From: Candidatus Faecousia faecipullorum
GTDB lineage: Bacteria > Bacillota > Clostridia > Oscillospirales > Oscillospiraceae
Length of the DNA stretch: 33,892 nucleotides
Reading direction: 5' to 3'
Assembly (NCBI GenBank): GCA_018710805.1
Contig: DVJG01000051.1
Coordinates: 1 to 33,892, forward strand
Under the pieces are notes generated by a model, which was given only the letters and a program-made list of their open reading frames with translations, searched no databases and was not told where the DNA came from. The position numbers and the translations under genes are program-made. Below are positions 18,149 to 27,099 of the stretch, piece by piece; the first letter of the stretch is position 1; each line of letters begins with the position of its first letter.

Positions 18149-18688
18149 ATGTATTATATGCTTCTTGGAACGGGTTTTGAAGAAACCGAAGCTGTGGCTC
18201 CCCTGGACCTTCTGCGCCGGGCCGGAATCAAAGTTGCTACCGTTGGCCTGAACGGGAAAACCATTGTGGGCTCCCACGGCATCCCCATCACTGCTGACCT
18301 CACCATCGAGGAGCTGGACCTCACTTCCATGGAGGGTGTCATCCTTCCCGGCGGCCTGCGGGGCGTGGCCTCCATCCGGGCCAGCCGTCTGGCCATGGAC
18401 GCCATCTCCTTTGCCTGGGAAAACCATCTGCTCACTGCCGCCATTTGTGCAGGGCCCACGGTGCTGGCTGACCTGGGCATTCCCGACGGCAGGAAAGCCA
18501 CCTGTTACCCCGGCTGTGAGGAGAACATGGGAAAAGCTATTATGGTTGAGAAAGCCGCCGTCATTGACGGCAATCTGGTGACCGGCACTTCCGCCGGGTG
18601 CGCCGTGCCCTTCGGTCTCGCCCTCATCACCGCCATTTCGGGCCAGGAGGCCGCCGACCAGGTGGCCAATGCCATCGTTATCCGCTAA
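18149..18688 (+). CDS. DJ-1/PfpI family protein
   Basis: 'YMLLGTGFEETEAVAPLDLLRRAGI...VILPGG...AAICAGPTVLADLGI...CYPG' DJ-1 signatures with nucleophile-elbow Cys. Confidence 0.92.
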   Translation: MYYMLLGTGFEETEAVAPLDLLRRAGIKVATVGLNGKTIVGSHGIPITADLTIEELDLTSMEGVILPGGLRGVASIRASRLAMDAISFAWENHLLTAAICAGPTVLADLGIPDGRKATCYPGCEENMGKAIMVEKAAVIDGNLVTGTSAGCAVPFGLALITAISGQEAADQVANAIVIR

Positions 18689-18703
18689 ACGAGGAGGAAC
18701 ACC

Positions 18704-20446
18704 ATGCAAGACGAACGATTCCCGGAGCAGGAGGAGAATCCTGTTCCCGCCGAACCTGAAAATTTTGAAGAAGAACCCCTGATTCAAGAGCTGTCCTTTA
18801 CATCGAAAAATGAGGAGACCTCCCCGGCGGAGGACACCCCCTCTGAGGAAGCTCCCGTTTTTGAAGATATTCCGGACGTTTCCGAAGAGGCCTCTGACGA
18901 TGTCTCTGAGGAGGTCTCCGAGGACCTTTCTGAAGGGGTCTCGGAAGACGTCTCCCAGGACGTCTCTGTGGACGCTCCATCTTCAGCCCCCACCCCGGGC
19001 GAGGAATTCATGTCCCGCATTCCGGACGTAGAGGATATTCCTGAGACAGACGACCGCTTTACAAACCCGGACACCCGGGAGCCGATCACTGCCGACGAGG
19101 AAGCCATGGACTACCAGGGCATGCTCAATCACGGACAGGAGGAGCCCCAGTTCGATCTTTCCATTCTGGACACCATTGCGGAGCCTGTGGCACCTGCCGC
19201 TTCGGAGGATGCCCAGGAATACCGGGATATTCCCCAGGAAGAGGCTGCGCCTGCCCCGGAAAAGCCAAAGGCTGCCTATCCCCGCCGAACCCGAAAGGGC
19301 CGTCCCAAGAAGAAAAACGGCGAGGGTTTCCTGGGTATTCCCAACATCTTAGTCACCTTCGTATGGCTGGCCCTGATTGTGGCCATTGGCGTCACCGCCG
19401 GGCGGATGCTTTGGGTCTGCGCCGCCGATGTGCTGGCCTTCGGCCGGGAGGACAAGCCTGTTACCGTGACCATTTACGAGTCCGACACCATGGAGGACGT
19501 GACAAACAAGCTCTATGATGCAGGACTGGTGCGCTACAAGAGCCTCTTTAACCTCTACGCCGACATTTCCCATGCGGAAAAGAAAATCCAGCCGGGCATC
19601 TACGATCTGAACACCCGATACGACTACCATGCGCTGGTGAACTTCATGACCCCGCGCTCCAACCGAGAGGTCATCACGCTGACCATTCCCGAAGGCTATA
19701 CCTGCCGTCAGATTTTCGACCTGCTGGAAGAAAACCGCATCTGTACCGCCAAGGATGTGGCTGACTATGCCGCAACCGGGGAGCTGGACGACTACTGGTT
19801 CCTGGAAGGTGTAGAACGGGGCGACAAGTACTGCCTGGAAGGCTACCTCTTCCCGGACACCTATGAGTTCTATAAGAACTCCACTCCCAGAGAAGCCCTT
19901 CAGAGAATGCTCAACAACTTTGACACCCGCTTTGACGAGGAAATGCGCGCCAAGCTTGACAGCCTCAACGCCTACCTCGGGAACCTCATGCGTACGGCTG
20001 GCAAGGACGATGCCTATATTTCCCAGCACCTCTTCTCCATCCAGGATGTGACCATCGTGGCCTCTCTCATTGAAAAGGAAGCCGCCAATGCCGAGGAGTG
20101 CCCCATGATTGCCTCCGTTATCTACAACCGTCTTTTCAACTGGGGCAACAACCCGGCCTACCTGAACATCGACGCCTCCATCATCTATGCCCTGGACGGC
20201 AAGGCGGACCTGACCACCGAAGACCTGAAAGTGGACAGCCCCTTCAACACCTATACCAACGTTGGTCTGACTCCCACGCCTATCTCCAACCCCGGCCTTG
20301 CAAGTCTCAAGGGTGCCCTGGAGCCTGCTACCACCAACTACTATTTCTATATTCTCAACCCCGCCACCGGAACCCATCAGTTCTCCACCACTGCCGAGGA
20401 GCACGAGAGCTACCGGGCGCAGTTTGCGGCACAGAGGGACGGCTGA
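18704..20446 (+). CDS. mltG: Endolytic transglycosylase MltG with long acidic cytoplasmic N-terminus
   Basis: TM segment then 'VTVTIYESDTMEDVTNKLYDAGLV...TIPEGYTCRQI...LEGYLFPDTYEF...VASLIEKEAANAEECPMIASVIYNRL...PISNPGLASLKGALEPA'; all YceG/MltG hallmarks. Confidence 0.93.
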   Translation: MQDERFPEQEENPVPAEPENFEEEPLIQELSFTSKNEETSPAEDTPSEEAPVFEDIPDVSEEASDDVSEEVSEDLSEGVSEDVSQDVSVDAPSSAPTPGEEFMSRIPDVEDIPETDDRFTNPDTREPITADEEAMDYQGMLNHGQEEPQFDLSILDTIAEPVAPAASEDAQEYRDIPQEEAAPAPEKPKAAYPRRTRKGRPKKKNGEGFLGIPNILVTFVWLALIVAIGVTAGRMLWVCAADVLAFGREDKPVTVTIYESDTMEDVTNKLYDAGLVRYKSLFNLYADISHAEKKIQPGIYDLNTRYDYHALVNFMTPRSNREVITLTIPEGYTCRQIFDLLEENRICTAKDVADYAATGELDDYWFLEGVERGDKYCLEGYLFPDTYEFYKNSTPREALQRMLNNFDTRFDEEMRAKLDSLNAYLGNLMRTAGKDDAYISQHLFSIQDVTIVASLIEKEAANAEECPMIASVIYNRLFNWGNNPAYLNIDASIIYALDGKADLTTEDLKVDSPFNTYTNVGLTPTPISNPGLASLKGALEPATTNYYFYILNPATGTHQFSTTAEEHESYRAQFAAQRDG

Positions 20447-21663
20447 TGAAAAAATTAGAGCTTCTCAGCCCCGCCGGTGACATGGAACGGCTCCAAATGG
20501 CCGTTCTTTACGGAGCCGATGCCGTATATCTGGCAGGCACCAGCTTTGGTATGCGCTCCTTTGCGGGCAATTTCTCCCCGGAGGAGCTTGTACAGGCGGT
20601 GAAATTCGCCCACAGCCACCATGTCAAGTGTCACGTCACCGTGAACACCATGCCCCGCAATGACGAGGTGGCACGCCTTCCCGAGTATCTGCAGCAGCTG
20701 GACGATGCAGGGGTGGACGCCCTGATTCTGGCAGACCTGGGAGCTTTTTCCCTGGCGGGAAAGTACGCTTCCCACTGCCAGCGGCACATCTCCACCCAGC
20801 AGTCCATCGGAAACTACGAATGCGCCCAGGCCTGGTTTGACCTGGGCGCCAGCCGGGTGGTTCTGGCACGAGAGCTGAGCCTCAAGGAGATTTCCACTAT
20901 CCGGCAAAAGGTGGACCCCCAGCTGGAGATTGAAACCTTCGGCCACGGCGCCATGTGCGTCAGCTACTCCGGGCGGTGCCTTTTAAGCAACTACATGACA
21001 GGCCGGGATGCCAACCGCGGAGCCTGCGCCCAGCCCTGCCGATACCAGTACGCCCTTATGGAGGAAAAGCGGCCTGGGGAGTACTTCCCGGTTTTTGAAG
21101 ATGAAAAGGGAACCTATATTTTGAATTCCCGGGATATGTGTACCATCGACCATCTGAAAGAGCTGATGGATGCAGGCATTGACTGCATCAAAATCGAGGG
21201 CCGCGCCAAATCTGCCTACTACGCTGCCATTGTCACAGGGGCCTATCGCCACTGCATCGACGATGTGTTTGCAGGGCGGACAGTGGACCCTGTCTGGCGG
21301 GACGAGGTGGAGCACGTGTCCCACCGCATCTACTCCACAGGCTTCTATTTGGGGGAGCCCGGGCAGTATGTGGAGAACTCCCGGTACATAAGAGACTGGC
21401 AAATCTGTGCCAAGGTTATCTCCTGCGACGAACAGGGCAACGCCCTTTGCCGCCTGAACAACAAATTCCGTGCAGGAGACGCCCTGGAAGTGGTAGGTCC
21501 CGACCTGCGGCCCTTCCCCATTCTTGCCGCCAACATGACGGACAGCGAGGGTAACCCCCTGGAAGAGCCCAGGCAGCCCCAGATGGAATTCACCCTGCCT
21601 CTGGGAAAGCAGGTCCCAGCCAACAGCATACTAAGACGCTGCGTGGATTTATCCGCAAAGTAA
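20446..21663 (+). CDS. U32 family peptidase (tRNA hydroxylation TrhP-like)
   Basis: 'KKLELLSPAGDMERLQMAVLYGADAVYLAG', 'ETFGHGAMCVSYSGRCLLSNYMTGRDANRGACAQPCRYQY'. Start overlaps the mltG stop (TGATG). Confidence 0.94.
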   Translation: MKKLELLSPAGDMERLQMAVLYGADAVYLAGTSFGMRSFAGNFSPEELVQAVKFAHSHHVKCHVTVNTMPRNDEVARLPEYLQQLDDAGVDALILADLGAFSLAGKYASHCQRHISTQQSIGNYECAQAWFDLGASRVVLARELSLKEISTIRQKVDPQLEIETFGHGAMCVSYSGRCLLSNYMTGRDANRGACAQPCRYQYALMEEKRPGEYFPVFEDEKGTYILNSRDMCTIDHLKELMDAGIDCIKIEGRAKSAYYAAIVTGAYRHCIDDVFAGRTVDPVWRDEVEHVSHRIYSTGFYLGEPGQYVENSRYIRDWQICAKVISCDEQGNALCRLNNKFRAGDALEVVGPDLRPFPILAANMTDSEGNPLEEPRQPQMEFTLPLGKQVPANSILRRCVDLSAK

Positions 21664-21668
21664 AAGAG

Positions 21669-21695
21669 CGCCCTCCGATTTTTCGGAGGGCGTTT
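21669..21695. terminator. Terminator hairpin 1 downstream of U32 peptidase
   Basis: CGCCCTCCG/CGGAGGGCG stem (21669-21677/21684-21692) then TTT. Confidence 0.75.
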
Positions 21696-21697
21696 AG

Positions 21698-21737
21698 ACT
21701 GTCAAAAATCCCCTGCGGGGCTTTCTGACAGTTTTTT
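21698..21737 (+). terminator. Terminator hairpin 2
   Basis: ACTGTCA...CCCC TGC GGGG...TGACAGT followed by a T-run. Confidence 0.75.
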
Positions 21738-21894
21738 GCAGTCTCCTGCGCGCATAATTTGTCCCCAATGGGGGACAAATTCCACACTTGGAGCCTGAGG
21801 AGTATTTTCCACCAGGTACACGCCCCGGCGGAAAATTTTTTGGATTTTCTTTGCCGCCTGCGGCGGCAAACTCTGCGAGGCTTTTGGGACAAGC

Positions 21895-21926
21895 AGAACC
21901 CTCTCCGGTTTTTCGGAGAGGGTTCT
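21895..21926. terminator. Terminator-like hairpin downstream of the UPF0210 gene
   Basis: AGAACCCTCTCCG/CGGAGAGGGTTCT 13-bp stem. Confidence 0.65.
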
Positions 21927-21934
21927 GTATTGTA

Positions 21935-23293
21935 TCAGTTCTTAAGGCTCTGCAAGGGGGCGGGAATCCGGCCGCCTCTAGCAATGAAAGCGTCGCTTCC
22001 TTCGCTGTGGACAGGCATAACGGGAGCACTTCCCAGAAGGCCACCCATTTCCACCCGGTCCCCCACCACTTTTCCGGGGGCAGGGATAATACGGACGGCG
22101 GTGGTCTTGGTGTTTACCATGCCAATGGCCGCTTCGTCTGCGATAATGGCAGAAATGGTAGCGGCGCTGGTGTCGCCGGGCACTGCAATCATATCCAGGC
22201 CCACGGAACACACGCAGGTCATGGCTTCCAGCTTGTCCAGGACCAGGGTGCCCTTTTCCGCAGCGGCAATCATGCCCTCGTCCTCAGACACGGGGATGAA
22301 GGCGCCGGACAGGCCACCCACATGATTGGAGGCCATGACGCCGCCCTTTTTCACGGCGTCATTGAGCATGGCAAGGGCTGCGGTGGTACCGTGGGTGCCG
22401 CAAACTTCCAGGCCCATCTCTTCCAGAATCCGGGCCACGCTGTCACCGATGGCGGGGGTAGGGGCCAGACTCAGGTCCACAATGCCGAAGGGAACGCCAA
22501 GGCGGCGGGAAGCCTCCTGGCCAACCAGCTGGCCCATGCGGGTAATCTGGAACGCAGTCTTTTTAATGGTCTCGGCCACCACATCGAAGGGCTGGCCCTT
22601 CACTTCCTGCAAGGCGTGGTACACCACACCGGGGCCGGAGACGCCCACATTCAGCACGCACTCAGGCTCGCCCACGCCGTGGAACGCGCCGGCCATGAAG
22701 GGGTTATCCTCCACGGCGTTGGCGAAGACAACCACCTTGGCGCAGCCCAGGCCGTCGTTATCGGCGGTGAGCTCCGCAGTCTTTTTGATAATACGGCCCA
22801 TTTCCGCCACGGCGTCCATGTTGATACCGGCTTTTGTGGAGCCCACATTGACGCTGGCGCAGACCCGCTCGGTAGCGGCCATGGCCTCGGGGATGGAGTG
22901 AATCAGTTTCCAGTCCCCTTTTGTGGCGCCCTTCTGCACCAGGGCGGAGAAGCCGCCGATGAAGTTCACGCCGCAGGTTTTGGCGGCGGCATCCAGGGTC
23001 TTTGCAATCTCCACATAGCTGTCCGCTTCACAGGCGCCGCCAATCAGAGCGATGGGCGTCACGGAAATGCGCTTATTGACAATGGGAATGCCGAATTCCT
23101 TCTCAATATCTTCGCCCACACGGACCAAATTCTTGGCACAGCGGGTGATTTTCTTGTAAATTTTATCACAGCAAACTGCGAGATCCGGGTCACAGCAGTC
23201 CAAGAGGCTGATGCCCATGGTGATGGTCCGGATATCCAGATGCCGCTTTTCAATCATGTCCCGGGTTACCAGGACGTCTCTTTCACTCAGCAT
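21935..23293 (-). CDS. UPF0210/PFL family protein (DUF711)
   Basis: 452 aa: '[14 protein letters not shown]...[14 protein letters not shown]...[15 protein letters not shown]...[14 protein letters not shown]'. Confidence 0.92.
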   Translation of the reverse strand: MLSERDVLVTRDMIEKRHLDIRTITMGISLLDCCDPDLAVCCDKIYKKITRCAKNLVRVGEDIEKEFGIPIVNKRISVTPIALIGGACEADSYVEIAKTLDAAAKTCGVNFIGGFSALVQKGATKGDWKLIHSIPEAMAATERVCASVNVGSTKAGINMDAVAEMGRIIKKTAELTADNDGLGCAKVVVFANAVEDNPFMAGAFHGVGEPECVLNVGVSGPGVVYHALQEVKGQPFDVVAETIKKTAFQITRMGQLVGQEASRRLGVPFGIVDLSLAPTPAIGDSVARILEEMGLEVCGTHGTTAALAMLNDAVKKGGVMASNHVGGLSGAFIPVSEDEGMIAAAEKGTLVLDKLEAMTCVCSVGLDMIAVPGDTSAATISAIIADEAAIGMVNTKTTAVRIIPAPGKVVGDRVEMGGLLGSAPVMPVHSEGSDAFIARGGRIPAPLQSLKN

Positions 23294-23302
23294 GGCGCCA
23301 CC

Positions 23303-23572
23303 TCAGATTCTGTGCATGGCGTTGAAAATGTCCTCCCGCTGGACCCGGATGGAAAGGCCCATTTCCTTGCCCTTCTCCTCCATGTGCGTAACAAGGTCCC
23401 CAAGAGGGATGGTGCAGCTGCCCACTTCCGTGGCCATCATCATGGTGAAGTAGCCCTGCATAACGGTCTGACGAATGTCCAGGACATTGACGTTATACTC
23501 CGCCAGGGCGGTGCACACTCCGGCGATAATGCCGACCCGGTCCTGACCCACAACGGTAACAATTGCCTTCAT
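23303..23572 (-). CDS. ACT domain protein (UPF0237 family)
   Basis: 89 aa 'MKAIVTVVGQDRVGIIAGVCTALAEYNVNVLDIRQTVMQGYFTMMM'. Confidence 0.94.
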   Translation of the reverse strand: MKAIVTVVGQDRVGIIAGVCTALAEYNVNVLDIRQTVMQGYFTMMMATEVGSCTIPLGDLVTHMEEKGKEMGLSIRVQREDIFNAMHRI

Positions 23573-23584
23573 AATTCTTCTCCT

Positions 23585-23866
23585 TTACAGGTCATAGTCT
23601 GCGGCCACGCGGCTGTCCAGCAGGTGGAAAAAGTGCGTCTTTGCCTCCAGGTGGAGGGGATGGGATGCGTAATTGCTGAGGGCCTCCCGGCTCTCAAACT
23701 CGGAGTACAGGGCATAGTCCATGCCGCTGAAGGCCCGGCGGATTTCCAGGTGCAGCAAGCCGGGGATTTTCCCCACCAGCGGTTCCAACACCGCGGCAAC
23801 GGTTTTTACGGCCTCGTCCTTGTCGACACCCTCTTTGAAGGTGTAGAGCACAATGTGTTTGACCAT
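23585..23866 (-). CDS. Dabb family (stress-responsive alpha-beta barrel) protein
   Basis: 93 aa 'MVKHIVLYTFKEGVDKDEAVKTVAAVLEPLVGKIPGLLHLEI'. Confidence 0.88.
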   Translation of the reverse strand: MVKHIVLYTFKEGVDKDEAVKTVAAVLEPLVGKIPGLLHLEIRRAFSGMDYALYSEFESREALSNYASHPLHLEAKTHFFHLLDSRVAADYDL

Positions 23867-23936
23867 AGCTTAAAAATCTCCTTCCTAGCAAAAAACCGGG
23901 GCAGCGTGGCTTGCCCCGGTTTCAGAATGGTAAAAA

Positions 23937-25874
23937 TTACTCGGCGTCCTCGCCGTCCTCCAGCAGAGCCCGGATGGACAGGGAGATGCGCTTATTTTCG
24001 GCGTCCACATCGGTGATCTTCACCTTCACATCCTGGCCTTCGGACAGCACGTCCTCGGGCTTGCCGATGCGGCGGTCAGCGATCTGGGAGATGTGAATCA
24101 GGCCGTCTACGCCGGGGATGATTTCGGCAAAAGCGCCGAAGGTCATGAGCTTGACAACCTTGGCGTCCACCACATCACCAACCTGATAGTTGGTCATGAA
24201 CTGGTTCCAGGGGTTCATCTCAGCGGTCTTGTAGCCCAGGGAAATCTTGTGCTTCTCGGGGTCAAAGGAAATGACATAGACGTCGATCTCGTCACCGACC
24301 TTCACCACGTCGGCAGGGGTCTTGATACGGTTCCAGCTCAGCTCGGAAACATGGACCATGCCGTCCACACCGCCGATGTCCACGAAAGCGCCGTAGGAAG
24401 TCAGGGACTTGACGGTGCCGTGGTACTTCTTGCCGTTCTCAATCTCGGCCCAGATCTTCTCCTGAGCAGCCTTGCGGGCCTCGCTGGTCACGGCACGGAT
24501 GGAGCCAATAACACGGCGGCGGGCACGGTTGACCTCAGTGATTTTCATGGACACGGTCTTGCCAACCATGGAAGCCATGTCGCCGCCCTTGGCGATGCCG
24601 GACTGGGAAGCGGGGATGAACACCCGGATGCCCTGGACGTTGGCCACCAGGCCGCCCTTGTTCTCTTCGGTAATGGTGCCTTCCACGGTGGTCTTCTCTT
24701 CCACCCAGGAAGCCATGTCGTCCCAAACCTTCAGGCCGTCCAGCTTCTTCTTGGACAGCTGAACAGTGCCCTCCTGGTCGTTCACACGAACCACGAAGAC
24801 CTCGATCTCGTCACCGACCTTCAGAACGTCCTCAGGCTTCACAGAAGGATCGGTGCTGACTTCGTCATAGGGGATGTAGCCGGCGTGCTTGGTGCCCAGG
24901 TCAACCTGGACCTCGGTGTTGCCGATGCTGGTTACGATACCCTTGACCTTATCTCCTGTATTTAAAGTCTTGATGGACTGCTCGAGAAGTTCAGCAAAAT
25001 TCTCCTCCTGTACAGCCTCAACATTGGTAATTTCGCTCATAGTCTTATAGACCTCCTTTATAATCCACGCTGGCGTCGACGCACCAGCAGTGATTCCAAC
25101 AACTCGGACCCCGCGAAAGTCCTCCGGCTTCAATTCCGAAGCATTATCCACCAGATGGACCTGCTTGCAGTGCTCGCGACAAATCATAGCGAGACGGCCT
25201 GTGTTGGAACTGCTGAGATCTCCTACTACGACCATGGCCCCACAAATCCTGCTTAACTGCGCTGCTTCGCTTTGCCTACATTCAGTTGCTTTACATATTG
25301 TATCAAATATTTTGAGGTTAGTAAACTGTTTTTTTGCAAAATCCACGCAGGAATTCCACAAAGATTCGGTAGAAGTTGTCTGAGAAACTATGCAAATTGA
25401 CGAATTTCTCAACTCAGGATGGTCCTTTGCCCAGGTTTCCAGCTCATTTCGGTTTTCAAACACCTGGCACGCTCCGCACCAGCCTGCAATGCCCTCCACT
25501 TCCGGATGGGTTTTTGTGCCGATGATAATGGGCAGGGCACCTTCTTCTTCGGCCCGGCTCACAATGCTGTGGATGCGCTTGACAAAGGGGCAGGTGGCGT
25601 CAATAATTTCCACATTCTGGTTCTGGAGACGCTCATAGACGTCCCGGCTCACTCCGTGGGAGCGAATGATAACCGATTCTCCCGGCAGGGCCTCCTCGGG
25701 GGCATTGATCACCCGGACCCCCAGGGACTCAAATCTGGCGACCACATGGCGGTTGTGGATGATGGGTCCCAGGGTGGCTACCTTTTTGCCGGAGGAGGCC
25801 GCCTGCTCCACCAATTCCACCGCCCGACTGACGCCAAAGCAGAAACCCGCGCTTTTTGCCAAAGTTACACGCAC
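23937..25874 (-). CDS. ispH: Bifunctional 4-hydroxy-3-methylbut-2-enyl diphosphate reductase / ribosomal protein S1 fusion
   Basis: N-terminus 'KSAGFCFGVSRAVE', 'IDATCPFVKRIH', 'AGASTPAWII' (IspH); C-terminus has four S1-type OB repeats (e.g. 'GKKYHGTVKSLTSYGAFVDIGGVDGMVHVSELSW'). Confidence 0.95.
   Translation of the reverse strand: MRVTLAKSAGFCFGVSRAVELVEQAASSGKKVATLGPIIHNRHVVARFESLGVRVINAPEEALPGESVIIRSHGVSRDVYERLQNQNVEIIDATCPFVKRIHSIVSRAEEEGALPIIIGTKTHPEVEGIAGWCGACQVFENRNELETWAKDHPELRNSSICIVSQTTSTESLWNSCVDFAKKQFTNLKIFDTICKATECRQSEAAQLSRICGAMVVVGDLSSSNTGRLAMICREHCKQVHLVDNASELKPEDFRGVRVVGITAGASTPAWIIKEVYKTMSEITNVEAVQEENFAELLEQSIKTLNTGDKVKGIVTSIGNTEVQVDLGTKHAGYIPYDEVSTDPSVKPEDVLKVGDEIEVFVVRVNDQEGTVQLSKKKLDGLKVWDDMASWVEEKTTVEGTITEENKGGLVANVQGIRVFIPASQSGIAKGGDMASMVGKTVSMKITEVNRARRRVIGSIRAVTSEARKAAQEKIWAEIENGKKYHGTVKSLTSYGAFVDIGGVDGMVHVSELSWNRIKTPADVVKVGDEIDVYVISFDPEKHKISLGYKTAEMNPWNQFMTNYQVGDVVDAKVVKLMTFGAFAEIIPGVDGLIHISQIADRRIGKPEDVLSEGQDVKVKITDVDAENKRISLSIRALLEDGEDAE
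25038..25059 (-). promoter_or_regulatory. Internal ribosome binding site and ATG for a stand-alone S1 product
   Basis: Minus strand reads AAAGGAGGTCTATAAGACTATGAGC; ATG (25040-25038) is in frame at codon 279 of the fusion. Confidence 0.55.
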
Positions 25875-26551
25875 GGCGTCACCTTCTTCGCAATAATGTC
25901 CTTCATGGCGGCAATGACGCCGTCGATGTCCAAATCGGAGGTGTCCAGCTTCACGGAATCCCGGGCCATTTTCAGCGGCGCAATGTCCCGGTGGGTGTCC
26001 TGGTAGTCCCGCTGCTGAATCTCCTTCAAAATTTTCTGATAGTCGGCTTTCTGGCCCTTGGCCTGAAGCTCCTCTGTCCGGCGCTGGGCCCGGACTTCGG
26101 CAGAGGCCGTGAGGAAAATTTTCACCGTTGCCTTGGGAAGCACCACGGTGCCGATATCCCGGCCGTCCATAATCACATCATACTTTTCCGCCGTCTCCCG
26201 CTGCATATCCAGAAGCAGGTCCCGGACAATGGCATGGGCGGAGATGATGCTGGCCTTCTGGCCGATCTCCTGGGTGCGGATATCCTCCGTCACGTCCATG
26301 CCGTTCATGATCATGTGCTGAACGCCATTTTCATCGTAGGAAATGCCGATGGTAAGCTCGTCAATGTAGCGGCGGATGCCGTCGATGTCCTTTGGCGCCA
26401 CGCCCCACAGATCAAAGAAATAGGCAACGGTGCGGTAAATTGCCCCGGTGTCCACATAGCGATAGCCCAGCTCCCGGGCAAGCCGCCGGGCAATGGTGCT
26501 TTTTCCTGCACCGGCAGGGCCGTCAATGGCGATGGAAATCTTCTTATCCAT
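25865..26551 (-). CDS. cmk: Cytidylate kinase
   Basis: 'ISIAIDGPAGAGKSTIARRLARELGYRYVDTGAIYRTVAYF', 'DGRDIGTVVLPKATVKIFLTAS'. Confidence 0.96.
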   Translation of the reverse strand: MDKKISIAIDGPAGAGKSTIARRLARELGYRYVDTGAIYRTVAYFFDLWGVAPKDIDGIRRYIDELTIGISYDENGVQHMIMNGMDVTEDIRTQEIGQKASIISAHAIVRDLLLDMQRETAEKYDVIMDGRDIGTVVLPKATVKIFLTASAEVRAQRRTEELQAKGQKADYQKILKEIQQRDYQDTHRDIAPLKMARDSVKLDTSDLDIDGVIAAMKDIIAKKVTPCV

Positions 26552-26553
26552 AG

Positions 26554-27099
26554 TTATCCTTCTTTCTGCTGGGAAAAGGCCAGGAAAAAGTCCAGCCGCA
26601 CTTCCCCTCGCAATATGTCGTCGTTATGGTATTCCCGCAGATCGATGCGGCTGAGGGTGAATCCTTGCTTCCGGTAAAAGGAAATGGCCGGGTAGTTGCA
26701 GCTCTGGGTTTCCAAAATGGCCCCTCGGCAGTCAAGACTTTTGGCGTGGGCAAGCATTCTGCCCATGAGGGCCGTTCCAAGGCCCGCTTTCCGATAGGGT
26801 TCCATGATCAGCAGATTGCTGATGCGAAAGACATTGTGCCACGTCTCCACGCTTCCCTCAATGACCCCCGCAAGTTCTTCCCCAAGGAAGGCCCCCAGGG
26901 CCACAGGGGCTTCCAGCCAATCCCCAAAAAGTTCGTCGGTAAATGCTTTTTCCACAGGCTCCGGGAATGTTTCCTCCCTCAGGGACATGGACCACTGGCT
27001 GGCGGTGACCCGGTAATGCCGATCGGTCCGGTAGGAAAATTTCAGGGGATATCCTTCGTAGGTTTCCCGGTCCAGCCAGGCAAAGGTGAAATTTTCCAT
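26554..27099 (-). CDS. GNAT family N-acetyltransferase
   Basis: 'RISNLLIMEPYRKAGLGTALMGRMLAHAKSLDCRGAILETQSCNYPAISFYRKQGF'. Confidence 0.88.
   Translation of the reverse strand: MENFTFAWLDRETYEGYPLKFSYRTDRHYRVTASQWSMSLREETFPEPVEKAFTDELFGDWLEAPVALGAFLGEELAGVIEGSVETWHNVFRISNLLIMEPYRKAGLGTALMGRMLAHAKSLDCRGAILETQSCNYPAISFYRKQGFTLSRIDLREYHNDDILRGEVRLDFFLAFSQQKEG

Noticed and set aside
21788-24016. 742-aa plus-strand ORF
   Set aside because: Antisense shadow of the UPF0210, ACT and Dabb genes; composition (His/Gly/Gln-rich) and lack of RBS indicate a GC-driven artefact.
23937-25874. IspH-S1 fusion as a frameshift or assembly artefact
   Set aside because: Continuous in-frame reading with intact motifs on both sides; this fusion is known in Clostridia.
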